From positions 1 to 5,187 of the forward strand of contig JBJXEZ010000200.1 of the NCBI GenBank assembly GCA_046153695.1: DNA of 5,187 bases. The letters are read 5' to 3'. This document shows, one piece after another, positions 4,872-5,187 of this stretch. The DNA comes from M3007 sp046153695. Lineage in GTDB: Bacteria > Bacteroidota > Bacteroidia > Chitinophagales > Saprospiraceae. Position 1 is the first letter of the stretch, and each line of letters begins with the position of its first letter. The translations under genes and the position numbers were made by a program. A model generated the notes under the pieces. The model was not told the DNA's origin. It worked only from the letters and a program-made list of their open reading frames with translations, and searched no databases.

Positions 4872-5187
4872 ATGAAAATACAAGACATCATCACTGTTTT
4901 GGAGGCTGTGGCTCCGCCCTGCTTGCAGGAATCCTACGACAACGCGGGACTCATCGTCGGCAACCCTGCATCGATGCTGACAGGCGTGTTGTTTTGCCTC
5001 GATTCCACGGAGGACATCGTGGCCGAAGCCAAAATCAAGGGCTGTAATCTGGTGGTAGCGCACCATCCCATCGTTTTTCGCGGCCTTAAGCGCCTGAACG
5101 GTGCCACCTATGTCGAACGAACCGTCATGCAAGCTATTCGGGACGACATTGCCTTGTACGCCATTCATACCAACCTCGACAATGTAC
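4872..5187 (+). CDS. Nif3/DUF34 family dinuclear-metal protein (3' end missing)
   Basis: The first 105 residues of a Nif3-like (YbgI/DUF34) protein are visible before the window ends. The family markers are ESYDNAGLIVG (residues 20-30), VVAHHPIVFRGLK (61-73) and ALYAIHTNLDN (94-104). H64, H65 and D103 correspond to metal ligands of the two-metal site known from E. coli YbgI; the remaining His/Glu ligands lie near the C-terminus, outside the window. These proteins form hexameric rings. Some are annotated 'GTP cyclohydrolase 1 type 2 homolog', but the true cellular function is not settled. The start ATG at 4872 gives the correct family N-terminus (MKIQDIITVLE). A 7-codon frame (4852-4875) ends overlapping this start. 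The gene is divergent from tatA, with 150 bases between the start codons. Confidence 0.95.
   Translation, partial: MKIQDIITVLEAVAPPCLQESYDNAGLIVGNPASMLTGVLFCLDSTEDIVAEAKIKGCNLVVAHHPIVFRGLKRLNGATYVERTVMQAIRDDIALYAIHTNLDNV

Overview
The window most likely comes from the chromosome of a member of the Bacteroidota. Four things point there: a secreted protein ending in a type IX secretion system (T9SS) C-terminal sorting domain, Ig-like HYR-type repeats, Bacteroidota-type promoter -7 elements (TAnnTTTG), and start codons with no Shine-Dalgarno sequence but A/T-rich leaders. A Saprospiria-like lineage is possible but cannot be fixed from this sequence.

Layout. (1) Positions 1-2456, + strand: the 3' part of a gene for a very large secreted, repeat-rich protein. 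It carries beta-helix repeats, a 'choice-of-anchor Q'-like segment, six cysteine-bearing Ig/HYR-like repeats and a T9SS sorting domain. Its N-terminus lies outside the window. (2) Positions 2457-2957: a 501-base intergenic region. It holds a long, almost perfect hairpin just after the stop codon (probable terminator), a promoter-like element, A/T-rich tracts, and a cluster of DnaA-box-like 9-mers that includes one perfect TTATCCACA. (3) Positions 2958-4496, + strand: dnaB, the replicative helicase, complete and without an intein. (4) Positions 4506-4721, - strand: a small TatA-family protein gene that converges on dnaB with a 9-base gap. (5) Positions 4722-4871: a divergent intergenic region with a good promoter for tatA. 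(6) From 4872, + strand: the start of a Nif3/DUF34-family gene, cut by the window end.

The gene content is mostly housekeeping, with one surface or secreted adhesin-like gene beside it. The stretch most worth attention is the DnaA-box cluster and adjacent A/T-rich DNA directly upstream of dnaB. It looks either like a replication origin (oriC) or like a DnaA-controlled dnaB promoter region. A second notable point is that DnaB ends in DEDIPF, which closely resembles the protein-docking tip of single-stranded-DNA-binding protein (SSB). No mobile element, CRISPR array, tRNA or rRNA was seen.
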